A stretch of 48,228 nt of DNA. It comes from Oscillospiraceae bacterium. GTDB lineage: Bacteria; Bacillota; Clostridia; Oscillospirales; JAAYXM01. Below, piece after piece: positions 16,798 to 24,274 of the stretch (its first letter is position 1; every line of letters begins with the position of its first letter). A program made the position numbers and the translations under genes. Location: positions 1-48,228 of the forward strand of contig JAFSIZ010000091.1 of assembly GCA_017439555.1 (NCBI GenBank). Reading direction: 5' to 3'. The notes under the pieces were generated by a model. It was not told the origin of the DNA. It made no database searches and saw only the letters and a program-made list of their open reading frames with translations.

Positions 16798-17854
16798 TGC
16801 AAAAGCTCTCCTTTCGGAGATAGCGAAGATGAATGTCGGCAGAATAAAGCTTATGGAGGTCTGCGGCACACATACGATGGCGATTGCAAAATCAGGTCTG
16901 CGCTCGGCTCTTCCGGAAAACATAAAGCTTCTTTCCGGGCCGGGGTGCCCTGTATGTGTCACGCCGCCTGAGGTCATAGATGCAATTCTTGAGCTTGCGC
17001 TGCGCGATGATGTCATCATTGCAACCTATGGCGATATGATAAAGGTGCCGGGGAGCGTTCACGGCAAAAACCTCGCAACTGCCCGTGCGCTCGGCGCGCG
17101 TGTCGAGGTTGTGTATTCGCCTCTTGATGCGCTTACCGTTGCGGAGGAAAATCCTCAGAGTGAGGTTGTTTTCCTCGGTGTTGGGTTTGAGACGACGGCT
17201 CCGGGAACGGCCGCGGCAATAGGCGAGGCATATGAAAGAGGCATTGTGAATTTTTCTGTGCTTTCGATGCTCAAAACGGTTGAGCCTGCGCTCCGTGCGC
17301 TTATTGCAGACGATGATTTTGAGGTTGCGGGGTTCCTTTGCCCCGGTCACGTCGCGACAATCATCGGCGAGGGCGGCTTTGGCTTTCTTGCCGAGGAGTT
17401 CGGTCTGCCCTGTGTAATCGGCGGATTTGAGCCGGGTGAAATTCTTTTGGCGGTATATAAAATTCTGAAGCAGATAGAAGAGGGAAAGCCGAAGATTGAA
17501 AACGCATATCCAAACGCTGTCAGAGCAGGCGGAAATCCGCTTGCGAGAAGGATGATAGATAAATACCTCGAGCCGCGCCGCGATATATGGCGTGGGCTTG
17601 GCGTGATTGAAGAAAGCGGCCTCGGCATCCGCGCGGAATATGCAGAATATGATGCTGAGCGCAAGTTTGATATAAAATATATAAAGAGCGATAAAAAGAC
17701 ACCCTGCCGTTGCGGAGAAGTCATCTGCGGAAAGCTTTTGCCGAATGAATGTCCTCTGTTTGGAAAGGTGTGCGTGCCTGAAAACCCCGTCGGTCCGTGT
17801 ATGGTATCGGGCGAAGGGGCCTGCGCCGCGTGGTATAAATATGACGGTCAATAA
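16778..17854 (+). CDS. hypD: Hydrogenase maturation protein HypD
   Basis: Iron-sulfur scaffold on which the Fe(CN)2CO cofactor is assembled together with HypC and HypE. The 358-residue protein has the conserved VCGTHTMAI, GPGCPVCVTP and GFETTAPGTA motifs. Its C-terminal Cys-rich region (CRCG, CPLF, VCVP, GPCMVSGEGAC) binds the [4Fe-4S] cluster in relatives. The ATG at 16778 follows GAGGAGG and lies inside hypC; a longer frame from 16727 has no support. After the stop comes an unusual 88-base gap rich in small hairpins. Confidence 0.95.
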   Translation: MSSESFDAKALLSEIAKMNVGRIKLMEVCGTHTMAIAKSGLRSALPENIKLLSGPGCPVCVTPPEVIDAILELALRDDVIIATYGDMIKVPGSVHGKNLATARALGARVEVVYSPLDALTVAEENPQSEVVFLGVGFETTAPGTAAAIGEAYERGIVNFSVLSMLKTVEPALRALIADDDFEVAGFLCPGHVATIIGEGGFGFLAEEFGLPCVIGGFEPGEILLAVYKILKQIEEGKPKIENAYPNAVRAGGNPLARRMIDKYLEPRRDIWRGLGVIEESGLGIRAEYAEYDAERKFDIKYIKSDKKTPCRCGEVICGKLLPNECPLFGKVCVPENPVGPCMVSGEGACAAWYKYDGQ

Positions 17855-17918
17855 AGGCAGGCCTTTATCGGAGAAGGGGACCGCCTGCGGTGGATAAGGA
17901 GTGGTTTACATTCGTAAA
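17851..17918. repeat. Cluster of small palindromes between hypD and hypE
   Basis: Three inverted repeats follow one another: ATAAAGGC-AG-GCCTTTAT (17851-17868, overlapping the hypD stop), ACCGC-CT-GCGGT (17880-17891) and TTTAC-ATTC-GTAAA (17905-17918). The stretch between them, with GGAGAAGGGGACC and GGATAAGGAGTGG, resembles common intergenic repeat sequences of gut Clostridia. No other copy was noticed in this window. Confidence 0.5.
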
Positions 17919-17942
17919 GGCGAAGAAAGGAAGTTTTTTATT

Positions 17943-18941
17943 ATGGATGAAATTATAACACTTGATTATGGCAGCGGAGGGAAAAAGACCTCAGAGCTGA
18001 TAGATAATCTGATAGTCAGAAATCTTCGCAACGATGCGCTTGCCGCTCTCGGTGACGGCGCGGTTCTTTTCGGCGCGGAAAAGCTGGTTTTCTCGACGGA
18101 CAGCTTCGTCGTTTCTCCCGTGTTTTTTCCGGGCGGCGATATCGGTAAGCTCTGCGTGTGCGGAACGGTGAACGATGTTGCGATGTCGGGTGGAATCCCG
18201 AAATATTTAAGCCTTTCGTTTATTATTGAAGAGGGGCTTGCGGTTTCGGAGCTTGAGAGGATAATCCAGTCAATCGCAAAGACCGCGAAGGCTGCAGGCG
18301 TTTCTGTCGTAACGGGCGACACAAAGGTCGTCGAGCGCGGTCGCGGTGACGGAATATATATAAACACCGCAGGTATCGGTTTTCTTGCTCACGGCAATCT
18401 CACGCCTGATAATATATGTGTCGGCGATAAGGTCATTCTCTCGGGCACAGCCGGGGATCACGGCGCGGCCGTTATGCTTGCGAGAAATAAAAATCTTGTC
18501 GAGGGTGAAATACTCTCTGATTGTGCACCGCTCAACTCACTTTGTGAAAAGCTCTATGCGCTCGGCGATTCTCTCCGCGTATTGCGTGACCCGACGCGCG
18601 GCGGAGTCGCGACGACGCTATGTGAGTTCGTCGAAGGCAAAAGCTTTTCAATAGAGCTTGATGAAGCGGAAATCCCGGTCGCTCCTTCTGTTGCAAGCGC
18701 CTGCGATATTCTCGGGCTCGATCCGTTATACTGCGCCTGTGAGGGAAAGCTCCTCGCCGTCGTATCTCCGGATGCCGCGGACAAGGCTCTCGGAATTATG
18801 CACGCTACGGAAGAGGGTAAAGCCGCCGCGATAATCGGCGAAGTTGTCTCAGCAAGAGCAGGCAAGGTTATGGTGCGCGGAGAATTTGGCTCAAGAATCG
18901 TATCCAAGCTCACGGGTGCGCTTTTGCCGAGGATATGTTAA
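17943..18941 (+). CDS. hypE: Hydrogenase maturation protein HypE
   Basis: Dehydrates the thiocarbamoyl group made by HypF to a thiocyanate on its own C-terminal cysteine. The 332-residue protein has the PurM-like ATP-binding fold (DYGSGGKKTSELI, FSTDSFVVSP, GTVNDVAMSG, TGDTKVVERG, LRDPTRGGVATTL). It ends in the required PRIC, so the carrier cysteine is intact. The ATG at 17943 follows AAAGGAAG; an upstream in-frame start at 17901 falls in the palindrome cluster and is not used. It is the last gene of the hyp block; no clear terminator follows. Confidence 0.95.
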   Translation: MDEIITLDYGSGGKKTSELIDNLIVRNLRNDALAALGDGAVLFGAEKLVFSTDSFVVSPVFFPGGDIGKLCVCGTVNDVAMSGGIPKYLSLSFIIEEGLAVSELERIIQSIAKTAKAAGVSVVTGDTKVVERGRGDGIYINTAGIGFLAHGNLTPDNICVGDKVILSGTAGDHGAAVMLARNKNLVEGEILSDCAPLNSLCEKLYALGDSLRVLRDPTRGGVATTLCEFVEGKSFSIELDEAEIPVAPSVASACDILGLDPLYCACEGKLLAVVSPDAADKALGIMHATEEGKAAAIIGEVVSARAGKVMVRGEFGSRIVSKLTGALLPRIC

Positions 18942-19176
18942 TCCTTGAAATTGAATCTGGTTTTTTATGCAGAACGATGCAGAAATGTGAAAAAATAAAC
19001 GATGTTTCGGCGCTTTTTGGGCTTTTCAAAAGTGCGAAGTTGTGCTATACTGTAGGGTGCGGAAGTTCGGGGAAAGAAAGCCCCTCGGTTTTCCGTAAAG
19101 GCTGTTATAATATCGTTTTTGCGATATGTGGCGGCATATTATGATTATAGTAAAATTATGTAGGTGAGGTGGAAAA
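18942..19176 (+). promoter_or_regulatory. Promoter and long leader of the hydrogenase operon
   Basis: This 235-base gap has a probable promoter, TTTCAA (19024-19029), 16 bases, TATACT (19046-19051), leaving about 120 bases of untranslated leader. The leader can form an imperfect hairpin (CGGAA and GGGG pairing with CCCC and TTCCG, about 19060-19096). It can also form one of two exclusive A/T stems: 19110-19115 with 19122-19127, or 19107-19113 with 19136-19142. No T run follows the first hairpin. A ribosome site AGGTGAGGTGG precedes the first gene. No known riboswitch was recognised. Confidence 0.5.
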
Positions 19177-19569
19177 ATGCAAGAATACAAGAAAATCGAA
19201 ATCACCAAGGACCAGATAGTACCGATTGCAGAGAAGATGCGCAAGGACGGCATCGCGCTCGCTATGATCCACGGCTTCATCAACGATGAGGGAAAGCCGA
19301 ATGTTTCATACGAATACGAAGTCGGCAACGGCATCGAATCCTACACAGTGGACGGCGAAAGTGTTCTGCCGTCGATCGCTCCTATCTATGACCTCGGTGC
19401 AGAGTGGCCGGAGCGCGAGCTCGTCGAGCTTATGGACATCACATTTGAGGGACTTGATACCTCAAAGCGCCTCTTTATGCCCGACAGTATGCTCGACGGT
19501 CAGGGTCAGATCATAGTTACACCTATGGATGAACTCATAGATAAAGCTCACGGAAAGAAAGGGGAATAA
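19177..19569 (+). CDS. mbhK: Hydrogenase NuoC-like subunit (MbhK/EchD type)
   Basis: A 130-residue protein of the complex I 30-kDa (NuoC) family, the peripheral subunit that clasps the large and small subunits in group 4 hydrogenases. Recognisable features are the SYEYEV beta strand, PSIAPIYDLGAEWPERELVELM, a good match to the NuoC core, and the DTSKRLFMPDSM tail. It lies first in the operon, immediately before the catalytic subunit (3-base gap), as in complex I-like gene orders (C before D). Confidence 0.88.
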   Translation: MQEYKKIEITKDQIVPIAEKMRKDGIALAMIHGFINDEGKPNVSYEYEVGNGIESYTVDGESVLPSIAPIYDLGAEWPERELVELMDITFEGLDTSKRLFMPDSMLDGQGQIIVTPMDELIDKAHGKKGE

Positions 19570-19572
19570 CAT

Positions 19573-20655
19573 ATGAGCTATATTGTTCCTATCGGACCGT
19601 ACCATCCGGCGCTTGAAGAGCCTGTTCACGCGCGTCTCTACACAGACGGTGAGCAGATAACCGACGCTGAGGTGTTTATCGGTTACAACCACAGAGGAAT
19701 TGAAAAACTGGCGATGCAGAAGAACTTCATCCAGACGATAACGCTCGTTGAGCGTGTCTGCGGAATCTGCTCGCATTCCCACGCACTCGGTTATGCTATG
19801 GCGCTCGAGAACATCGCACAGATGAATGTTCCGAAGCGCGGCCAGTATATCCGCGTTATTATGAACGAGCTTGAGAGACTTCATTCTCATTATCTCTGGC
19901 TCGGAATTGCGCTTCACCTTGTCGGGCATGACAGCCTTTTCATGCATTGCTGGAATGACCGCGAAGCGATTATGGATATTCTCGAAGAAATCTCGGGCAA
20001 CCGCGTAAACTACGGAATGGTAACAATCGGCGGTTCACGCCGCGATATCGACGATGACAAGAGAAGAAATGTTCTTGAGATGCTCGACAAGATCGAAAAG
20101 TCGATGATCCGTCTCCGCGATATCCTTCTCTCCGACAAGACGGTTGCGCTCCGTACACAGGGCGTCGGCGTGCTCACGACAGAGGATTCAATCCGCATCG
20201 GTGCTGTCGGCCCCCATGCAAGAGCATCGAATGTTGCGGTTGACGTCAGAAAGGACTCACCCTATATCTGCTATGAGGACTTTGAGTTTGACAAGGCAGT
20301 ATACCACACCTGCGACGTCTTCTCACGTGTTGTCATCCGTGTTCTTGAAAACTTTGAGAGTATCAAGATCATCCGTCAGGCTCTCGAAATGCTCCCGACA
20401 GGCCCGATCAATCTCGGTGTCAAGATTCCGAAGATTCCGGCAGGCGAATATATGGTTCGCCACGAAGCTCCGCGCGGCCAGCTCTGCTATAAGGTCGTAA
20501 CAGACGGCAGCGAGTTCAACAAGCGCGTCAGCATCCACGTGCCGACCTTCAAGACAGCGCCGACGATTCCGACAATGCTGCGCGGCAACTCCGTTGCAGA
20601 TGCAGGTCTCATCGTCGCAAGTATCGACCCGTGCTTCTCTTGTATGGACAGATAA
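19573..20655 (+). CDS. mbhL: [NiFe] hydrogenase large (catalytic) subunit, group 4 membrane-bound type
   Basis: Carries the Ni-Fe active site that reduces protons to H2. The 360-residue protein is NuoD-like and has both nickel-ligand pairs: RVCGICSHSH (C63, C66) and DPCFSC (C354, C357). Keeping all four cysteines separates it from the sulfane reductase and complex I homologues. It ends at DPCFSCMDR, three residues after the last ligand, so there is no C-terminal extension. Hydrogenases such as Ech and CooH also lack this extension and need no maturation protease, and none is encoded nearby. The Mrp-type subunits downstream place it in the Mbh (group 4d-like) lineage. Confidence 0.95.
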   Translation: MSYIVPIGPYHPALEEPVHARLYTDGEQITDAEVFIGYNHRGIEKLAMQKNFIQTITLVERVCGICSHSHALGYAMALENIAQMNVPKRGQYIRVIMNELERLHSHYLWLGIALHLVGHDSLFMHCWNDREAIMDILEEISGNRVNYGMVTIGGSRRDIDDDKRRNVLEMLDKIEKSMIRLRDILLSDKTVALRTQGVGVLTTEDSIRIGAVGPHARASNVAVDVRKDSPYICYEDFEFDKAVYHTCDVFSRVVIRVLENFESIKIIRQALEMLPTGPINLGVKIPKIPAGEYMVRHEAPRGQLCYKVVTDGSEFNKRVSIHVPTFKTAPTIPTMLRGNSVADAGLIVASIDPCFSCMDR

Positions 20656-20658
20656 GCC

Positions 20659-21000
20659 ATGCACGAGCTTGCGATTACGGAAGGCATTATCGAAGCGGCT
20701 GTTCCCGAGGCCGAGCGCCACGGCGCAAAGAAGATTCTTGAAATACGCCTCAAGATAGGCGAGCTTTCGGGCGTTCTTCCCGAATGTATTCAGGAATATT
20801 TCAACATTGCAAGCCGCGGCACAATCGCAGAGGGTGCGCGTCTTTCGGTCGAGAAAATCCCGATTACCATCCGTTGTAATGCGTGTGGATATGATGGGGA
20901 GATCCCGAAACGGAAGATTCACTGCCCGGTGTGCGACAGCGCTGAGATAAAGCTTCTCTCCGGCCGTGAATATTATGTCGACAGCCTGGAGGTTGAATAA
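20659..21000 (+). CDS. hypA: Hydrogenase nickel-insertion protein HypA
   Basis: Delivers nickel to the large subunit together with HypB. The 113-residue protein begins MHELAI, whose His2 binds nickel in relatives. It has the zinc site CNACGY and CPVC separated by a basic loop. It starts 3 bases after the large subunit gene and its TAA overlaps the ATG of hypB, so the two metallochaperones are embedded in the structural operon instead of in the hypFCDE block. Confidence 0.95.
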   Translation: MHELAITEGIIEAAVPEAERHGAKKILEIRLKIGELSGVLPECIQEYFNIASRGTIAEGARLSVEKIPITIRCNACGYDGEIPKRKIHCPVCDSAEIKLLSGREYYVDSLEVE

Positions 21001-21659
21001 TGGAAATTAAAATTGTAAAACAGATTCTCGAATGGAACGAGGACGTGAGCGACGCAGTCAAGGCGACGCTTTCTGAAAAGAAGGTATGTCTTGTGAATGT
21101 TATGGGCTCGCCCGGTGCCGGGAAAACAAGCCTCATAACAGATATCATAAACCGTCTGCGCGATACCTTGCGCATCGGCGTTATCGAGGGTGATATCGCC
21201 GGCGCCATCGATGCTGACAAGATAGACAAGATGGGCATTCCCGTCGTACAGCTTCAGACTGACGGCGCGTGCCACATCGAGGCGATGTCGATTCAGCATA
21301 TGCTTTCGTTCTTTGATCTGGAAAATATTGATGTTCTCTTTGTCGAGAATATCGGAAATCTTGTCTGCCCTGCCGAGTTCAACATCGGCGAGGATTTCAG
21401 GGTAGCAATACTCAGTGTTCCCGAGGGGGATGACAAGGTTGAGAAATATCCGCTCATGTTTGCGACGACAGATGCGCTCGTTATGAACAAATACGATATG
21501 CTTCCGTATTTTGAGTTCGACGACAAAAGAGTCGAGCAGAATGTGCTGGATTTAAACGGCAAGGCAAAGGTCTTCCGCGTTTCGACAAAAACAGGCGAAG
21601 GCGCGGCGGAGTTTGCTTCATGGCTCTCCGAAAGGATTGCCGTAAAAATAAAAAGTTAA
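21000..21659 (+). CDS. hypB: Hydrogenase nickel-insertion GTPase HypB
   Basis: A 219-residue SIMIBI GTPase that drives nickel delivery. It has the P-loop GSPGAGKTSL, the switch region EGDIAGAIDADKI, the Ni/Zn dimer-interface Cys-His in DGACHIEA, the VENIGNLVCP motif and the guanine-specificity NKYD. It lacks the N-terminal CxxCGC and His-rich stretches found in some HypB proteins, so it is the short form without nickel storage. The start overlaps the hypA stop by one base. Confidence 0.95.
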   Translation: MEIKIVKQILEWNEDVSDAVKATLSEKKVCLVNVMGSPGAGKTSLITDIINRLRDTLRIGVIEGDIAGAIDADKIDKMGIPVVQLQTDGACHIEAMSIQHMLSFFDLENIDVLFVENIGNLVCPAEFNIGEDFRVAILSVPEGDDKVEKYPLMFATTDALVMNKYDMLPYFEFDDKRVEQNVLDLNGKAKVFRVSTKTGEGAAEFASWLSERIAVKIKS

Positions 21660-21674
21660 GTTGGGGGTGTTCCT

Positions 21675-22217
21675 TTGAAAAAGACAAAATTTTCAGCTTT
21701 TCTGTCAACCGCCATCGTATGCTATATCTTCTGGCTGTTGATAACGGGGCAGATAGCCTCGATCTTCACAGGCGGTGCCTCAATGCAGGTTCTCCTTGCA
21801 GGCGCTGTTGTCAGCGTCATCACCGCGCTTTTCTCCGCACGCTTTTTCATCCACTCAAAGGCATTCTGGCTCTTTAATCCGTTGAGATTCATAATCTGGG
21901 TTTTCTATTGCCTCATAATCTTCATGTGGGAGCTTACAAAGGCAAATATCGATGTTGCGCTCCGCGCATTCGGTTTCAAGAAGATAAACCCGGGTATCGT
22001 CAAGATTGAAACAGAGCTCAAGAGCGAGTATGCTCAGTCGATGCTTGCGAACTCCATCACGCTCACACCGGGCACAATCACGATGGACATTGCTGAAGGA
22101 AACGGTAAGACATATTATTATATCCATTGGATCGACGCCTCGACAGATCATATTGATGAGGCAGGCGACAACATCAAGGGTACAATGGAAAAATGGATAA
22201 GGAGGATATGGGAATAA
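21675..22217 (+). CDS. mrpE: Mrp-type antiporter subunit E (MbhA-like)
   Basis: A 180-residue membrane protein of the MrpE/MnhE family, the first subunit of the ion-translocating module of Mbh hydrogenases. N-terminal hydrophobic segments (about 8-28 and 34-56) and a third near 65-90 are followed by a soluble tail with the family's MLANSITLTPGTITMDI stretch. The start is TTG with GGGGGTG 5 bases upstream; no ATG is available nearby. The stop overlaps the mrpF start. Confidence 0.9.
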   Translation: MKKTKFSAFLSTAIVCYIFWLLITGQIASIFTGGASMQVLLAGAVVSVITALFSARFFIHSKAFWLFNPLRFIIWVFYCLIIFMWELTKANIDVALRAFGFKKINPGIVKIETELKSEYAQSMLANSITLTPGTITMDIAEGNGKTYYYIHWIDASTDHIDEAGDNIKGTMEKWIRRIWE

Positions 22218-22471
22218 TGGACGTGCTCGTATTTTTTGCAATATGCTTTGTTGTTCTCGCACTGTGCCTCTGCTACCGCCTCATCAAGGGACCGAGCGTT
22301 GTTGACCGCGCAATAACGGCTGACAGCATCGACATCCTCGCCGATATGGCGCTTATCCTCTTCGCTCTTCACAGCGGCAGAAGCATCTATCTCGACATTG
22401 CGATGGTAACGGCAGTTCTCGGCTTCATCGGCTCCGTTATGGTATCGCGTTATTTGGAGGGCAGATTATGA
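22217..22471 (+). CDS. mrpF: Mrp-type antiporter subunit F (MbhB-like)
   Basis: An 84-residue small membrane subunit with three hydrophobic helices and the family core RLIKGPSVVDRAITADSI. The ATG at 22217 shares a base with the mrpE stop and has AAGGAGG 11 bases upstream. Earlier in-frame ATGs (22193, 22208) sit before or too close to that site. The end overlaps mrpG by 4 bases. Confidence 0.9.
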   Translation: MDVLVFFAICFVVLALCLCYRLIKGPSVVDRAITADSIDILADMALILFALHSGRSIYLDIAMVTAVLGFIGSVMVSRYLEGRL

Positions 22472-22818
22472 TTTATGCAATATATGTTCTCATAGGCCTG
22501 AGCGTCCTCTTCGCTCTTGCAGGCGTTGTTGGTATGCTCCGCTTCCCGGATTCCTTCTGCCGTATGCAGTCGAGCACAAACATCTCGACCTTCGGCGTTC
22601 TCGGAGTAATCCTTGGCGGCGTGCTCTGGTCCATCTTTGTGTTTGACACTCCCGATTGGGCGATGGCTGTAAAGCTTCTTGTCATGGGTGTGTTCTACAT
22701 AATAACAAGCCCGATTGCAGGCCATGCAATCGCAAAGGCGGCATATAAGAAGGGTGTCCGCCCGGAAAAGGAAATGGTATGTGACAAGTATGGGGAGGAT
22801 TTGGAAAATGCAGATTGA
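22468..22818 (+). CDS. mrpG: Mrp-type antiporter subunit G (MbhC-like)
   Basis: A 116-residue membrane subunit with three predicted helices and the MrpG hallmark GMLRFPDSFCRMQSST. It is the third gene of the E-F-G set and overlaps both neighbours. The C-terminus is a short charged tail. Confidence 0.92.
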   Translation: MIYAIYVLIGLSVLFALAGVVGMLRFPDSFCRMQSSTNISTFGVLGVILGGVLWSIFVFDTPDWAMAVKLLVMGVFYIITSPIAGHAIAKAAYKKGVRPEKEMVCDKYGEDLENAD

Positions 22819-23071
22819 TCTCGTATTTATTCTCAACACGCTTGTAATGATAGGCGTTCTCGTTTCGGCATCCGTTGCGGTATTCTCGAAGAAGGTGCTT
22901 TCCTCCGTCATCGCGCTTGGCGTTACAGGTGCATTTATGGCGCTTGAGTTCATTCTTCTCCACGCTCCCGACGTTGCGATTGCAGAAGCAGCCGTCGGCG
23001 CAGTTCTTGCGACAACAATCTTTGTTATCGCTGTCAGAAAAACAACAGGTAAGGGGGACGAAGAGAAATGA
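22808..23071 (+). CDS. mbhD: Hydrogenase subunit MbhD-like (DUF4040)
   Basis: An 87-residue protein with three hydrophobic helices and the motif APDVAIAEAAVGA. That motif is shared with the C-terminal part of MrpA/NuoL-type proteins and with MbhD of the archaeal hydrogenase. In Mrp antiporters this segment belongs to MrpA; here it is a separate gene as in Mbh. The ATG at 22808 follows GGGGAGG and lies within the end of mrpG. The end overlaps the next gene by 4 bases. Confidence 0.88.
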   Translation: MQIDLVFILNTLVMIGVLVSASVAVFSKKVLSSVIALGVTGAFMALEFILLHAPDVAIAEAAVGAVLATTIFVIAVRKTTGKGDEEK

Positions 23072-23439
23072 AAGCAAAAAGAATAGTCGCAATTATCTCC
23101 CTTCTCGTCATCCTTGCAGCAGGCCTGTTTGCGGTTCTCAACGCATATACGCTTCCGCGTGCATATGACGGCAAGGATGCTGCAGGCAACGCTATAGATG
23201 TTGTCGAGCTCTATGAGAATCCGACAAACTATGATGTGTCAGATGCAGATGGCATTGCAGACATTATAGTAAAGCAGAATCTTGAGAAAACAATGGCTGC
23301 AAACAATGTTGCCGCAGTTGTTTTTGACTTCCGTGGCTTTGACACACTCGGTGAGTCGTTCATCCTTCTCACCTCTATTGCAGGTGCATTCGTCATCCTT
23401 GCAAAATCACACAAGAAAAAGAAGGAGGATGAGCAGTAA
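23068..23439 (+). CDS. mbhE: Hydrogenase subunit MbhE-like (MrpA C-terminal homologue)
   Basis: A 123-residue protein with an N-terminal helix (7-26), a polar loop of about 65 residues, then VVFDFRGFDTLGESFIL and a second helix. The DFRGFDTLGE motif is diagnostic of the MrpA C-terminal domain and of MbhE. It overlaps mbhD by 4 bases and its TAA overlaps the next ATG. Confidence 0.88.
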   Translation: MKAKRIVAIISLLVILAAGLFAVLNAYTLPRAYDGKDAAGNAIDVVELYENPTNYDVSDADGIADIIVKQNLEKTMAANNVAAVVFDFRGFDTLGESFILLTSIAGAFVILAKSHKKKKEDEQ

Positions 23440-23915
23440 TGAAATTCAAAAAAGGTCTTGCTGAAAAGAATGTCATTATGAAGTGTGGCGCAGATATGAT
23501 GCTCCCGTTCGCGGTTGTTTTCGGTATCTACATCATCCTCTTCGGCACGGTTTCTCCGGGCGGTGGATTCCAGGGCGGCGTTATGGTTGCGGCTGCTGCG
23601 GTCCTTCTCTATCTTGCATATGGCTATAACACAGCAAAACAGGCTATCAACACAGAGGTTCTTCGCGTGGGTGAGGCTTGCGGTGCAACGCTCTATGTCA
23701 TTCTCGGTCTCTGCGGTCTTTTTGTGGGCGCAAACTTCTGCCGCAATATCTTCTTTGATAACGGCGCAGTCGGCGATCTCATCAGCGCAGGTACAATCAC
23801 ATTTATGGGTTATTCGGTCGGCTTCAAGGTTCTCACAGGTGTCGGATTCCTCCTTCTCCTTATGATGAGCCTTCTCGCTCCGGACAATGACGATGAAGAG
23901 GAGGAAGAAGAATAA
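23439..23915 (+). CDS. mrpB: Mrp-type antiporter subunit B (MbhF-like)
   Basis: A 158-residue membrane protein of the MnhB family, with four hydrophobic helices and the conserved GTVSPGGGFQGGVMVAAA segment. It ends in an acidic run (DNDDEEEEEE). Each end overlaps the neighbouring gene by one base. Confidence 0.92.
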   Translation: MKFKKGLAEKNVIMKCGADMMLPFAVVFGIYIILFGTVSPGGGFQGGVMVAAAAVLLYLAYGYNTAKQAINTEVLRVGEACGATLYVILGLCGLFVGANFCRNIFFDNGAVGDLISAGTITFMGYSVGFKVLTGVGFLLLLMMSLLAPDNDDEEEEEE

Positions 23916-24274
23916 TGATAATAGTAAACTATGTCGTTGCAGTTCTGCTTCTTGTCCTCGGGCTCTATGCAGTCTGCACTCAGAAAAATCTCATCAAGGT
24001 TGTTCTCGGCCTCGGCATCATCGACTATGGCATAAATCTTCTCATAGTCAGCATCGGCTGGAACGATGGCGGCACAGCTCCGATTTTCACAATCTCCGAT
24101 CTTATAAACGGAGTATCGAGCAATTTCTTTGTTGACCCTGTTCCTCAGGCTCTCACACTCACCTCGATTGTTATCGGTGCCTGCGTTGACGCAATGGCTC
24201 TTGCTCTTGTAATTATGATCTATCGTAAATACAAGACAATCAATTCTGATGAAGTAAGGAGGATTCGCGGATAA
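23915..24274 (+). CDS. mrpC: Mrp-type antiporter subunit C (NuoK-like, MbhG-like)
   Basis: A 119-residue protein with three hydrophobic helices and NuoK-type sequence: GLGIIDYGINLLIVSIG, then PVPQALTLTSIVIGACVDAMALALV. It is one of the core proton- or sodium-path subunits. It overlaps both neighbours by one base. Confidence 0.93.
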   Translation: MIIVNYVVAVLLLVLGLYAVCTQKNLIKVVLGLGIIDYGINLLIVSIGWNDGGTAPIFTISDLINGVSSNFFVDPVPQALTLTSIVIGACVDAMALALVIMIYRKYKTINSDEVRRIRG

